64,000 nt of DNA from Chrysogorgia sp. JL179-B06 (GCA_035772405.1 JAYKKM010000437.1:9340001-9404000), one strand, 5' to 3'. Positions 17,940 through 29,110 are shown, numbered from the stretch's first letter. Numbers and translations: made by a program. The notes: generated by a model not told the origin, from the letters alone.

Positions 17940-18820
17940 AGTGTCAAAGTTCAATTTTTCTGTTTTCCGATTGGACAAAAGCGTATCACGTGCCGGTCCG
18001 CAAAACGTCGTGTTTACTGCATTGCCCTGGCAACGAGGCAACCGGTCCATAACAGAACATTTATTGACCGGTCCACAATAGAATGGGTGCGGTGCGCATG
18101 CGCGTCAACCGTGAAGTTCAGAATGTTGTAATAAATATTTAAAGGTGCCGTCAAGTCCGTTCTGCGCATGTCCACGTTTCTGTTTACATCGTTTGTTTAC
18201 ATTGCATTATATAAACATTGAACATGAAGTATTGCGGATTTTATTCACATGCTTGAGCTTTTCCGCTTAAAAAGCGTGTTATAAGAAGCTGTTTGGTTCC
18301 TAAATGTTGTTAATATATCAAACTACCACTCGTGACTTCGCCAACTTTAACGAATACTCACTTTCAAACTGTCGCAAATCTATTCCGTTAAGTAGCTCGC
18401 GCAAGTTTACCGTTATGATTCGTTTGAATTTGAATTGATCGTTCCGATTCGTTCGCTCGCAGTCAACATTAATATACATTCCAAAGGTCGGGACCCCACT
18501 TTTGATATGTGATACATGCGCAGAACGGACTTGACGGCACCTTTAACTGTTGAGTGTTGTCTTTTTTATTAAACATTTACGGGGTTCCATTTATCTAGTT
18601 TTGGTTTCAAAGTTCACTCCAATAACCGGTGAATTAATTATTCATACTTTGACACTAATATACTATATAACAAAACACTTATTTACTGAGACCTCGGGAA
18701 AGCATTTTTTTTTGTGGCCTCTCGACCGCCGTTGTTGCCCTCGGCTTCGCCTCGGGCAACAACGGCGGTCTCGGGGCCACAAAACACACTGTTTCCCTCG
18801 GTCTCAGTAAATAAGTGATA
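17940..18820. mobile_element. Composite MITE, copy 1
   Basis: Two inverted-repeat parts in fixed order: part A from AGTGTCAAAG to CTTTGACACT (about 17940-18655) and part B, a hairpin from CACTTATTTACTGAGACC to its complement (about 18676-18820). The same A+B arrangement occurs at 31730-32160, so it is one family. Part A of this copy is enlarged by the TTAA-type insertion at 18144-18542. The hairpin loop has an additional GC-rich palindrome (GCCGTTGTTGCCC...). Confidence 0.75.
18144..18542. mobile_element. MITE with TTAA duplications, nested in the composite MITE
   Basis: Begins AGGTGCCGTCAAGTCCGTTC and ends with its complement, a TIR of about 30 bp. TTAA lies on both sides (18140-18143 and 18543-18546), as for piggyBac-type targeting. 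No coding capacity, 399 bp. Confidence 0.85.
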
Positions 18821-18863
18821 ATTATCATATGGCACAAGCTACTTCCGGTGAAATTGCGTGTCC

Positions 18864-19832
18864 GTTATTTCCACTGACCTATATATAACTGGACTGCGTG
18901 CTCCTATTAACTTTATGTTACGGAAAGTGTCCCCAACAAAATGGCGGAAATATGGGTCTTTTTCATGGGGACGACCACTGACCGGAACTCCATATTTGGA
19001 GTTGTTTACCAGTTTTGAAGGTTTTGAAGGAGTAAAGCAAGGCAAAAGACCAGTGAATTTTAGCACAAATATATCAAATTTAAATACTGTAAACAGGAAA
19101 ATCTGATGACGAAGAAGAACTAATGAATTCTGGAAGTGTAAAATGACAGTTTTTCTTTTTAAAAGATGTATCATAGCGTTTTTCAGTTCGGTCAGTGCAT
19201 GCAGTTTCATGTTTTTTGTTGGTTGTATTTCTTTCATTTATAATATTTTCTTCGTACGTTGTTTTGTGGTATAAAAACGGGAATGTTGACCAGGTTATTT
19301 GTTTAGTATTTAGTTCACTAATTCAACAAAATGTGCTACTCGATAGCTCACCAGATTCTTCAGCTGTGATTTTACGGCCAAGCTGTTATTTTTAATTTTG
19401 CGTGTTTTTTTGTCGCAAGAATGGTTTGTTTAAAGCTAGTAAATGTTATTGAATTATATGTAAAAGACAATAAAACTTCTTCAAAGTGTATGAAAAAAGT
19501 ATTCAGTAAATTTCTTTGCTTTTAAAAAATGTTGTGAGTGTTTTTGAAGAATGTCATTCAGTTGCTTTTTTATTCGCCTACAATACGTTCTTGTATGTAT
19601 AAATACTAAGTAAAGTAATTTCGCTGGACATAACAAATGTTTTCTACCTGTATGGTTTTAACAATTGCTTTGATTATATGGATATCCAGTGTTTAAAACC
19701 TCTAAAAAGATCAGTGGTCAGTGGTCGCTACCATGAATAAGACCCATAAATCGGCCATCTTGAAAAACATTTTGGGGACATTTTTCTGAGGGGTACCCGC
19801 AGTCCAGTTATATATAGGTCAGTGGTTATTTC
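18864..19832. mobile_element. Non-autonomous hAT-like element with 8-bp target duplication
   Basis: The element proper (18872-19824, 953 bp) starts CACTGACCTATATATAACTG and ends with the complement (GGACTGCG/CGCAGTCC included, about 27 bp TIR). GTTATTTC is repeated at 18864-18871 and 19825-19832. Eight-bp duplication and CA...TG ends fit the hAT superfamily. No transposase frame is seen. Confidence 0.88.
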
Positions 19833-20098
19833 CCGTAATGGACCGGTCCGGATTACGGATTTTGTCAGCCATTTTGTTTACAAAGGAGCGAACAACGATA
19901 GGAAACTTTGAAAAGCAGCAAAAATTGAACGAATTTAGTAAATTAAGCACTAAATCGTGTACGAGTCGGACGATCAACAATCTAAATGAGAGTCTTACTA
20001 TCATGAAAGCAATAGAAGAACAAGAACAAGATTGAAAATGACGATTCTGTCACTCAAAACGTATGTAATGTATGTTGTTTAAAAAAGCCATGCCATAT

Positions 20099-20263
20099 AA
20101 TAAACCTCTTATTAACCTCGACCGCTTGGTCATTACTGGAAAATATCAGACCTCGGTCTTTTATGTACGAACCTCGCCCTACGGGCTCGGTCCGTACTGT
20201 CAAGACCTCGGTCTGATATTTTCCCGTAATGACCGCGCTCTCGGTTAATAAGAAGTTAATAAC
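20099..20263. mobile_element. Hairpin MITE
   Basis: Inverted arms: CTTATTAACCTCGACCGCTTG and on pairs with its counterpart before AATAAGAAGTTAATAAC; nested within, AATATCAGACCTCGGTCTT pairs with CAAGACCTCGGTCTGATATT. The centre is a GGGC-type turn. Almost the entire element folds back. Confidence 0.75.
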
Positions 20264-20312
20264 AACTAATGACAATATTATAATAAAACATGCAAATTTA
20301 TATACAAATATT

Positions 20313-21676
20313 TCAAAAAGCTAATAATTCGGGATTTCCCCATTCCTTATTTCGGCAGCAGAAAATGTAATATGTAGTTCTGATAGCTATAGTCATCATT
20401 TTCCTTACGCAGTACATTTGGTGCTTGTTATCAAGACCAACCTTGTCTAGCATATCTAAAAAAGTAGAACACTCATTCGCAAAAACACCTAGGGAGCTCA
20501 TGGAGAGATTTATAAATTTAACATCATTAAAATGTTCACTTTGCTGTTTTACTAGTTCACTATATTTTTCTTCTTTCCGTTTGACGTTGTTTTGAAGGTT
20601 TGATTCAAAACCAACAGTAAGTTCGAGAACATAAAGACAGCTGTTTTAACATTGCAATAGCAAATCTGGACGATACGTGTCACCAGTTAGGATAGATGGG
20701 CTTTTGAATCCAGGTAGATCGACAAAGAGGTTTGAACCGTTAACAGTTTGTAAGGTATTTGCAAGAAAGTTAAGAATTGAATTAAAACGTTCAAGATACG
20801 ATTGACAACCAGCAACAACATGTAGTAGTGTTTCTGGGCTCAGACAAAAGGAGCATTCTGGACTTGAATATATTCCCCATCTGTGAAGGTTTTTGCGCGT
20901 CGGAAGAGAATTGTTCACATAACGTATAGTAAAGTTATAAATGTTTTTTGGCAGTTTTGATTGAGTAATTGACCACACCTTGTTAAGCTGTGATAAGGAG
21001 AACTTTGTAACGTAAGAGAAAAAGGATCCCTGACAAGTCAAGTAGTTTCGAAGTCTATCTTCATGCCCGGAACGGAAATCTTTCAGAACTTCTTTAGTAG
21101 AGATATAGACGTCGTATTGAATATTAGTATGATTATTAGTGGATTTCCACAGTTCGTTAATTGCTTCATTATAGGAGAATATTTTAAGGCTTTGCGTAGA
21201 ACAGTTTGGCATTGAAAAAATTTTACTGATGGAGGATAGATACTTTGACCAAATTTGTTACGTGTTAGATATATAGTACTTAGTGTTCCTGATATTGGTA
21301 TTTCAAGCCATTTACGGATGTATCGGTTGACTACAGAATCAATATTTTCAGAAATCCAAGTATTGGACAGTGTAGCAACGGTGAAATGCTAGGATAATTT
21401 AATAGGATAAGATAGGATAAGACGTAGCGACTATACAGGAGAAGTTTATTTTTTGGGTGAAGTGGTTTTGAGTCAATGTCAGACATTATTTCATCAACGA
21501 GAGTAGTCAGCTCAGTTTTATGATTTTGATTCGACATGCTAAAATCAAAATAGCGTCCTAAGTATTGAAATGATTCTCCAATGTTGACCGCTGGAATAAG
21601 ATTTTGGTTGATAAGGAGTTTTGGCAAGTATTGTACTGACTTTGTAATGGCTTTCTTGATTCCAAAAGTGCTGCAT

Positions 21677-21678
<2 letters not shown>
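20313..21678 (-). pseudogene. Non-LTR retroelement with restriction-like endonuclease, 5'-truncated
   Basis: Minus-strand pieces in order: STFGIKKAITKSVQYLPKL and SFQYLGRYFDF (after the RT palm); CSFCLSPETLLHVVAGC (Cys-Cys-His-Cys finger); TYRPDLLL then VLELTVGFE (the PD...E core of a restriction-like endonuclease); and the tail RTTYYIFCCRNKEWGNPELL. Frames change at about 20640 and 21250-21330, so it is broken. Its 5' end abuts the (AAT)n at 21679, consistent with truncated insertion into that array. Confidence 0.75.

Positions 21679-21740
<62 letters not shown>
21679..21740. repeat. (AAT)n flanking the R4/Dong-like element, 3' side
   Basis: About 20 units, directly next to the 3' untranslated region of the minus-strand element and also next to the truncated element on its other side. 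Confidence 0.95.
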
Positions 21741-21741
<1 letters not shown>

Positions 21742-24700
21742 TATATACAATTATAAATCTCACTAATAACTAAAAACACCTAAAAGCCCTAAAATGCGTG
21801 ATGATTCAAACGCCATTCACTAAATGTACGTGTCCGGCATCAATGTCTTTAAATAGCGTTGTCGCTTAAAAAACCTCTGCTGTAACAGAGTTTAATTTGA
21901 ACTCGTCTATATGTTCGTCTTTCGCTCGAAATGGCGATCTAGATCCTCTCGTGCATAAATGCACGGACTTCAAAATTTCGAAAGACAATCTTGTTCTGAT
22001 CCAGGTAATAACGGTTGCATAGTCTTCTCCGTTTTTCATAGACAATTTCTCGGCAAGATGCTTTAGAAATTTCTGGCATTCATCCCCCATTCCTCCATTC
22101 GTTCCAAAAACCAAAGGCGTAAATGTACCCATCTCCACATCTAAAATTCTCTGTTGGTACTTTCTTTTCTTCTCGGCTTCTTGTTCCTTAAAGATAACAG
22201 ATGTGGCTTTGTTTTGATGACATTTGGAGTTTACATGCGATACACGAACGTCAAAAAATGATGTAACTCCTCTTGCCCAAAACTCGCCAGCTTTGATATC
22301 CAATCGCGCATCCGGGCTTCTGTTGGTGGACTGTAAACGGAATTGTTCATTGTCCAATGGGATGAGCTTCGGTTCGGCTTCTACGTTATTGCATACTCTG
22401 CTGAGCAGCGTGGTCAGTAAATCACGAACTCCGTCATGCCTTCGAGCCACAAATCCTCCTCTTTTACAAGATAGAGCGTGGTTGACAGAAAATGCGTCTC
22501 CACATACACAATGACTTGGCATTTCCGACAATGGCATGTCATAACGCATTCTTAACGAGTCCTTGAATTCTTCTTTGTTGAGGGTCAAGCCTTGTTCTTC
22601 AACTGGTATGGCGTTTAACCATGAGCTTGCTCCTGTATCCCGCGCTTGTTTGACATGCGATAGGAGATCAGCTGAGATAGACTCGTCGATGCGTTCTCTT
22701 TTTGCTCTGGCATTTGCCCGCTTGATTGACTGCTGTACATTCTTTATCTCGTTAGTGTTCGCTGGCATGAAGGTGCGTTGTGATAATATGGCCTCCACAT
22801 GTGGACGCGTTATTGACGTCGATGCTGCGTACTGTTGTGGCGCTTCTTCACTTAGTACAGGTATCCCCAAACCTCCTTGTGCAGGGGACAACGTGATGAC
22901 TTCGTGCAATTCTTCAGGCAAAGGTTCTTCTTGGCCGAACAAAGCTGGGATAAACAACTCGCTAATGGCTTCCTCGATGGGGTTAACGTAGTCTTCGAAT
23001 GAGCTTATCGTACGCATAAAGTATATAAACTTTGATTTGTAGCCTTTTGTAAATGCAACATAGGCTGAATGCGGTTGACTTTTTGCAATAACGCTTAATG
23101 CTTCGATTTCTTCTCTCCATCGGTTGACCTTTTCGTTGCAGTACTCTTCTTTGTAATTGGTAGAACCAATTACTGCACCCAGGTGACGTCTTCCTTCAGT
23201 TGTTATATTCACCTCGCTTCCGAACACCCGTTCAGCTTCTGACGCCAGGAGTTGTGATTTAACAATCAGCCAACTTTTCGAACCATTAACATGGTATCCA
23301 TACTTCATGCCTTCTTCACACAGAGTATGATACCAATTATATAGCGATGGAATCGTTCCTCCCCCAGCTGAGTCATCAGCCAACCAAACTTGCTTGACAT
23401 CTGGGTTTGAGAGTCTCAGGGATTGGATGATGGTTGATGTGTTGACTGAATACCATGGCATGGCCAAAGGGTCCCCTTGAGTGGTACCTTCTTGAGACAG
23501 TATCTCACCCCCGCCACAAATAAATAGTCTAGAAGGACTTCTATATGTGTTAATGAGATATTGCGAGATTTCCTTACAAGTAATCTGGATGTTATGCATT
23601 GCTACGGAGCGATTCATTTGATTAAAAGCATTGCTTGCGTCGATCAGAAGTATTCCATCAGTTTCATCTTCATCGAAGACCCCGCTCATTGCATGCATCG
23701 CGGCTTCAGCGCCTGCGCTGTGCCCAGCGCAAACTTGTAGCGGGCCCGCTGCTTGTTTCAAATCTTCTTTGAAGAATTGTGACACGGTTTTGCCAATGAT
23801 TCGCCTCAGTACTTCACCTACGCCTATTGGCCTAATTCCAGGATTCTTATCAAGGGGAATCAATCTACATGACGTGTAGGCCTCTAATAGGGAGGAATGA
23901 TATGAATACTTCAGCAGGTTTCTCGTCATGATGGCTATTTCCTCTCTTAGTAGTTTTCCCTCGGTCTTGAAACTTTTTGAACACAGGATTCTTCGATATA
24001 ATTCGGCATCCATTCCTGAGGGCCCTGCCGAGCCTTTTGTTTTTATTGCTGCATTATAGATGGTCTGCTCATCAATCATATCAAAAATATTCGGCGGAAT
24101 ATTATCCAAAGGCCCATACAACAGGCTCCCCTCTTGCACCTCTGCAGCTGTTGGATGTTTCTGTTTAAGCTCTTCGATGACTTCTGGCGATAGATTACAT
24201 AACCCTGATGAACTCTCTTTATCTAACATCTTTATAGCAGCCGTGATTTTTCCTTGCATGACCAATTTAGCAAACGATTTGGACATATCTTCCACGGATC
24301 TAGCCTTCCTCGAAGATATAAATTTCTTTTGGATAAATCTTACTTCTTTCATTAGCAGTGATACGTCGCCTTGTCTCCATTGGAGTAATCTACGATCGAT
24401 GGCTGAACTATGCTCTTTGCTCTTAGACTTTGCAGACGGTTTCTGTAGAATCAACGAAGGGAGTATCATAAATACTTTCAATGCAATCGAGTTCAAATCA
24501 GCATTGTAGTCAAATTGCTTGAGCCAGAATGTTAATTCAGTTATGAAATCTTTGCCAGCTCTACCGGATGGTATTTTAAAAATATTTCTTCGGAAATGAA
24601 CGATCTCATCGTATATCTGGCCCACTTCACAGCACAATTCTCTGTGTGTTATTTTCCCCCACGTTTTCTCTTTTATTTGGGATGGCAGCACGTTAATCTC

Positions 24701-25229
24701 GGGCAAATTTGGCAATAAATTGCATAATGCACTCTCTTCTTCATTTCCTAATTCCTCTGGGACTTGCTCACTAGTAATGTTATGTAAATTTGACTCCGGT
24801 CTCGATTCGTTGATTCCGCCGCTTGCTTCGATGTCTTCAACAATTTCGGCAATTTCGACAAATTCGTCTTCCTGAGTTGCATTCGATTCACTATCGCGGC
24901 CGTTGGTAGGATGGGTCTGGATCTTTTGAAGCCTCGATGCTTGATCTCTTAGGTTTTGTCCCGTTAGGCCTAAACCTCCATAACCTCGTTCTTCCCAAAG
25001 TTGCTTCATGAGCTGTATATAGCCCATCTTCCTGCCCGTTGTCTTGTTAACATTTAGCAATGGGTTTTCTGATGATGATAATTCCTGTGCTCTTTCTTTG
25101 CAAGCTAGAACATCCCTGTTCATATCTTCCGACCATTTCGTTCTCTTCTGTTTCCTTGACATCGCTTTGGTTAACCTTTTATTTTCACCTTTCACCTGTG
25201 ACAACAGCTAAACGACCGGCCATGACAAC

Positions 25230-25230
<1 letters not shown>
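21741..25230 (-). mobile_element. R4/Dong-like non-LTR retrotransposon, apparently full length, inside (AAT)n
   Basis: One long open frame with a short 5' leader and about 125 bp of 3' untranslated sequence, flanked on both sides by (AAT)n (21679-21740 and 25233-25310). About 3.5 kb. Family knowledge: Dong of the R4 clade targets TAA repeats. Here both copies in the window (also 34387-37905) sit in such repeats in the same orientation. The intact frame suggests recent activity. Confidence 0.8.
21866..25204 (-). CDS. R4/Dong-like polyprotein: Myb-like DNA-binding, RT, CCHC finger, restriction-like endonuclease
   Basis: 1112 residues without interruption. N-terminus: KRTKWSEDMNRDVLACKERA and LTGQNLRDQASRLQK, resembling a Myb/trihelix DNA-binding domain. 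[22 protein letters not shown], motif [17 protein letters not shown], motif B TTQGDPLAMPWYS, motif C VWLADDSAGG (LADD in place of the usual YADD/FADD). Thumb follows. C-terminus: CVCGDAFSVNHALSCKRGGF (Cys-Cys-His-Cys finger), then RSPDARLDIKAGEFW (PD...D-x-K) and FFDVRVSH, a restriction-like endonuclease. Start at 25204 is the first Met of the frame (MSQVKGENKRL). The protein should nick a target strand and reverse-transcribe its RNA there. Confidence 0.88.
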   Translation of the reverse strand: MSQVKGENKRLTKAMSRKQKRTKWSEDMNRDVLACKERAQELSSSENPLLNVNKTTGRKMGYIQLMKQLWEERGYGGLGLTGQNLRDQASRLQKIQTHPTNGRDSESNATQEDEFVEIAEIVEDIEASGGINESRPESNLHNITSEQVPEELGNEEESALCNLLPNLPEINVLPSQIKEKTWGKITHRELCCEVGQIYDEIVHFRRNIFKIPSGRAGKDFITELTFWLKQFDYNADLNSIALKVFMILPSLILQKPSAKSKSKEHSSAIDRRLLQWRQGDVSLLMKEVRFIQKKFISSRKARSVEDMSKSFAKLVMQGKITAAIKMLDKESSSGLCNLSPEVIEELKQKHPTAAEVQEGSLLYGPLDNIPPNIFDMIDEQTIYNAAIKTKGSAGPSGMDAELYRRILCSKSFKTEGKLLREEIAIMTRNLLKYSYHSSLLEAYTSCRLIPLDKNPGIRPIGVGEVLRRIIGKTVSQFFKEDLKQAAGPLQVCAGHSAGAEAAMHAMSGVFDEDETDGILLIDASNAFNQMNRSVAMHNIQITCKEISQYLINTYRSPSRLFICGGGEILSQEGTTQGDPLAMPWYSVNTSTIIQSLRLSNPDVKQVWLADDSAGGGTIPSLYNWYHTLCEEGMKYGYHVNGSKSWLIVKSQLLASEAERVFGSEVNITTEGRRHLGAVIGSTNYKEEYCNEKVNRWREEIEALSVIAKSQPHSAYVAFTKGYKSKFIYFMRTISSFEDYVNPIEEAISELFIPALFGQEEPLPEELHEVITLSPAQGGLGIPVLSEEAPQQYAASTSITRPHVEAILSQRTFMPANTNEIKNVQQSIKRANARAKRERIDESISADLLSHVKQARDTGASSWLNAIPVEEQGLTLNKEEFKDSLRMRYDMPLSEMPSHCVCGDAFSVNHALSCKRGGFVARRHDGVRDLLTTLLSRVCNNVEAEPKLIPLDNEQFRLQSTNRSPDARLDIKAGEFWARGVTSFFDVRVSHVNSKCHQNKATSVIFKEQEAEKKRKYQQRILDVEMGTFTPLVFGTNGGMGDECQKFLKHLAEKLSMKNGEDYATVITWIRTRLSFEILKSVHLCTRGSRSPFRAKDEHIDEFKLNSVTAEVF

Positions 25231-25310
<80 letters not shown>
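25231..25310. repeat. (AAT)n flanking the R4/Dong-like element, 5' side
   Basis: About 26 units, continuing straight into the duplicated intron that resumes at AAATACTTTATTTTAACTG. Confidence 0.95.
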
Positions 25311-25313
<3 letters not shown>

Positions 25314-26330
25314 CTTTATTTTAACTGTGAAGATATGATTCCTGCTAAAAAACTGCTCTTAAATGGATAAACAATAATTAAAAAACTATGTATTAGACTA
25401 TACTGTTATTATAACAATAATAGTATAGTATAATATAAAAACAATCTAAAATTATGCGTAATATTATCCAATTTTAAAAGATATATATAGACTACATTTT
25501 TGAAATTTGGAGAACTGTAATGTTACTAATTGATATCGGAAGGGAGTTCCCGTCTTGTGCTGCTGCGAACCTAAACATTTTTAAGCCAGTTGAAGAGTTT
25601 ACTTTTTAAAAGAGTTATTAAAGTTTAATCCCAAAGCGATCTCTTTTCCAGAACTCAGATGGCAGAGCGAACGCTACGTTGTGTACTAATTATATAACCA
25701 ATCTGCTATAATCAAGATACAACTCACCTTTAAAAGATTCCGATAAAAATATACTGGCATATCGAGATTGCTGAATTAGACGTACGAACTAGTACACAAC
25801 ATAGCCTTCGCTCTTCCATCTGATTTCTAAAAGCTCAATGGTAAGAGCGTCTAGCTGGAGATCATCAAGGTCGCGGGTTCAATTCCCATATGGGACTCAG
25901 AAATCTTTTTCTGAGTTTGCTTTAAAGCTTGAGCATGAAACAATTTACTATAGATGACTTAATATGTTGAACCATATATCGAGGTAATATGTTTCGTCAT
26001 CAACATAAAGTAATGATTTCGAGGTGGGAGATTTCGATTTGAGATAGATTTCGGTTTGATAACCTGTCTATATTTTACAGTACCTCAAATAACTATTGCC
26101 TACGAGAATACAGTCTACTACAACGGCTTTACCTACAGGTACGTCGTCACTCCTACACACACTACAGTCCACTGGGTGGACTTCTATAGAGCTGAACAAG
26201 AATGTGTGAAATGGGGAGGACATTTAACAAGTATTCATTCCCAGAAACAATTTAATTTCGTAAAGGTAAATAATAGTTTAAAAATAAGATAACTATTGCT
26301 ATAATGCTATTTGTTTATTTATCTTTCATA
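25310..26330 (+). repeat. Segmental duplicate of 15030-16060
   Basis: Same order: AT-rich intron, tRNA-like element, polypyrimidine-poor acceptor, CTLD exon a. This copy lacks some short segments (for example part of the sequence after ATGATTTCGA near 26015). Confidence 0.85.
25821..25899 (+). repeat. tRNA-like sequence in CTLD intron, second copy
   Basis: Counterpart of 15548-15626. Its A-box (AGCTCAATGGTAAGAGCG) and B-box (GGTTCAATTCC) are closer to consensus than in the other copy. Acceptor ends TGATTTC/GGACTCA now have a mismatch. Confidence 0.55.
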
Positions 26331-26566
26331 ATTTCGAAAATCGTGTCTTAATCGTACTTCCGTAATTTAAGTCGTGATAAAATCATATTTTAACTCCCAG
26401 GGCCTCGTGACAAGAAACGCCTTGACATACATTGGTCATGATATTAATAAATGGACTGATGGAACTCCCAATGATTACACAGCTTGGAAAACACAACCTG
26501 GACGTCTAACTTACAAAGCTGGACGGAACAATCCAAAACAACCAGCCTTTATTTGTAGAAAAAAAG
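26081..26566 (+). CDS. CTLD module 3 (two exons)
   Basis: Exon a 26081-26265 (after TTTTACAG, donor GTAAAT) and exon b 26401-26566 (after CTCCCAG, donor GTGAGC). Encodes the same blocks as modules 1 and 2 (AEQECVKWGGHLTSIHS; WTDGTPNDYTAW; AFICRKKG) with one or two residue changes (KAGRNNPKQ). Intron 135 bp. Phases 1-0 and 0-1. No break seen. As in the others, only the outer Cys pair is present, and the calcium-site EPN/QPD and WND motifs are replaced, so carbohydrate binding by the classical calcium mechanism is doubtful. Confidence 0.82.
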
Positions 26567-26889
26567 GTGAGCCTTTTAAGAATTTATTAATACGAACAAA
26601 TTTCCATCTGGTCGTAACGGAAATAATTAAAGTCTACACGCCTGTTGAAGATTTTACTTTTTAAAAGAGCCATTAAAGTTTGATCCCAAAGCGATCTATT
26701 GCTTAATGTATACTTCTAAAATACAGGTAGTCTTTGAATTGAAAAAGTGAACCAACGTTATTTACAATCTTAAAATTAAATAAATATCTTAAAATACGAC
26801 GTCGAATATGTAAAGTTTATTTTGTTCTTTTTCCATGTAAGATTTTTCTCAGTGTTTTGTTTTCAACAACACAATCACTGAGCACTTCA

Positions 26890-28170
26890 ACATTAGAGAA
26901 CTGGAAGCTAATCCAGTGCTCTATATAAGACTGGAGAGTTCTAGAATAAACAGTTTTAATAACACTTTAAACATGGTGTCAAAAATCCAAGACCGTGATA
27001 CGAAAGTTGAAGGCCCAGTTTGCGAGGTTTGGGATCCCGGATGTAGTGATGACGGACAATGGCCCCCAGTTCGCGTCTGAGGAAAGGCTTGGAAGTTTGA
27101 ACACGTGACGTCATCCCCTGGATATCCTCAGAGCAATGACAAAGTGGAAAGAGCAATCATGGATGCGAAACAGCTGATGAAGAAGGCGAAGAAGGCTGGT
27201 GGTGACCCTTACTTAGCGTTGCTAAATCATCGGAATACACCAAGTCAGTTCCTAGAGAGTAGCCCGGTGCAACGTCTAATGAACAGACGAACAAAGTCAC
27301 TTTTGCCAACGACCAGTTCCCTTCTTTCTCCAAAGGTGGTAAATAACGTAGCTAAACGGATCAACGCGCGTCAAGAGAGGGAGAAATTTGATTACGACCG
27401 GGGAGCGAAAGATTTAGCTGAGCTTAAAAGAGGGGACATGGTGAGAATTATTTCTAGTCGTCAGGATAGACCCGCAGTGCAGAAAGGAAAAGTACAGCGC
27501 AAAGTTGGCATTCGGTCATATGAGGTGGCTACTGAGGACGATAGATTGTATCGTAGGAATAGAAAACACCTTCGAAAGAGAAATGAGCTAGAAATTAACC
27601 ATTTTTTCAGCGTGGTATTCAGCATAATCGAGAATCACAGATTGCAATGGAGCAACCAAGTTTGGTCTCTGGAAATAGTAATCTGCTTCAAGACGTAGAT
27701 CAGCAGCACCCTCTTGAGGATCCAGATAGAGTCGAGCAAAGCGAAGAGCCCCAAGTAGAATCGACGAGGAGAACCCGCTCGGGAAGAGTTATTAAAACGC
27801 CAGAACGGTTTGGGGATTTTCTCACAAAGTTCTAGTGTTAATGTACATGATTTGTTGATGTTCATATGTTTTAAAATAAGAAAAAAAGTTTTAGATGTAA
27901 AATTATAAACTTTATTATAGATATATTATCAACTAGATTAGAATAAAGAACTTTATGAGATGTATGAGAAACTTGTTTATATATTATAAACTTTACATGA
28001 CACTCCTTTAAAATCTGTTTAAAATTACCAATAATGTGTAATATATGACAATTATTGGTGGAAAAAAAGTTATAGAAGAAAGGATGTAACATTAGAGGAC
28101 TGGAAGCTAATCCAGTGCTCTATATAAGACTGGAGAGTTCTAGAATAAATCGTTTTAATAACACTTTAAA
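26890..28170 (+). mobile_element. Ty3-type LTR retrotransposon remnant (LTR - integrase end - LTR)
   Basis: A segment GAACTGGAAGCTAATCCAGT through AATAACACTTTAAAC at 26894-26972 recurs at 28095-28170, giving the shared 3' ends of two LTRs. After the left LTR comes TGGTGTCAAA, the usual primer-site start. Nearly all of gag-pol is missing. The outer LTR limits are not clear. Confidence 0.7.
27000..27835 (+). pseudogene. Ty3-type integrase C-terminal part
   Basis: A frame with [18 protein letters not shown] (second catalytic Asp region) meets a stop, then [20 protein letters not shown] holds the catalytic Glu region in another frame (27105-27698). It ends with a basic tail and a further frame RRTRSGRVIKTPERFGDF at 27760-27830, typical of Ty3 pol ends. 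Broken and lacking RT. Confidence 0.78.
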
Positions 28171-28757
28171 CAAGCACTGCAGCACATTCGTGTCATGTGA
28201 TGGAACAGTAATCTGTTATGGGTATGTAATATGTAATATTGTTTGTTTATAATACATCCTAGAGAATTCCAGATGGTAAGAAAATCTGGAAACACGATAG
28301 TAATTTTAATTTAGGATAGATTTCTTGGCTCAGTCGACTTGAGATTTCTAGGTATCAGATTGTTAACGCGAAGACAAAGGTACAGTAATCAAGTGCAGTG
28401 ACTATTTGAAGCATATCATTACAAAGCTAAAAACTGTCGTCAGCTTTCCTGACGACAGGACGCGATCCCATAGCATTGTTTTGGTCCTTTTGATATTGGC
28501 AATGGAATATTTGTTCAGTGGTATTTCTGTTAAACTAGTTGCAAGGTTAACCGACTTTACTTATCTGAGATCTTTTCCCTTTATCTTTCATCACACTAGG
28601 TTTTTGTTTCACTATTCTGTTATCACATTTATACTTATATTTTTATGCCACCTTCCACGTAATTCAGGAAGTTAAGAAACACAGCTCAAGAAGCTTGGAA
28701 AACACTCAGATATACCTGCCTCGTGCCTTGATAACTCGATAATTAAACTTCAGCTGT
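28171..28757. other. Unassigned DNA
   Basis: Between the Ty3 remnant and the (TA)n. An 89-codon frame at 28406 is hydrophobic and matches nothing I know. A short inverted repeat, CTGTCGTCAG/CTGACGACAG, lies at 28432-28457. No clear gene. Confidence 0.4.
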
Positions 28758-28758
28758 T

Positions 28759-29058
<300 letters not shown>

Positions 29059-29068
29059 AGTACAATAT

Positions 29069-29110
29069 CTACAGACACGTGTTTCGCTGTTCCACAGCTC
29101 ATCAGTGTAG
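29069..29110 (-). ncRNA. Hammerhead ribozyme, downstream copy
   Basis: Read on the minus strand from 29110: CTACA (stem I), CTGATGA (29105-29099), stem II GCTGT/ACAGC closed by a GGA loop (29098-29086), GAAA (29085-29082), CACGTGTC containing a minimal stem III and ending in GTC (29076-29074), then TGTAG (29073-29069), which pairs perfectly with CTACA. All invariant core bases are present. Predicted cleavage lies between 29074 and 29073. Confidence 0.85.

Noticed and set aside
22224..24509. Plus-strand frames over the R4/Dong-like element
   Set aside because: Antisense shadows of the intact minus-strand 1112-codon frame.
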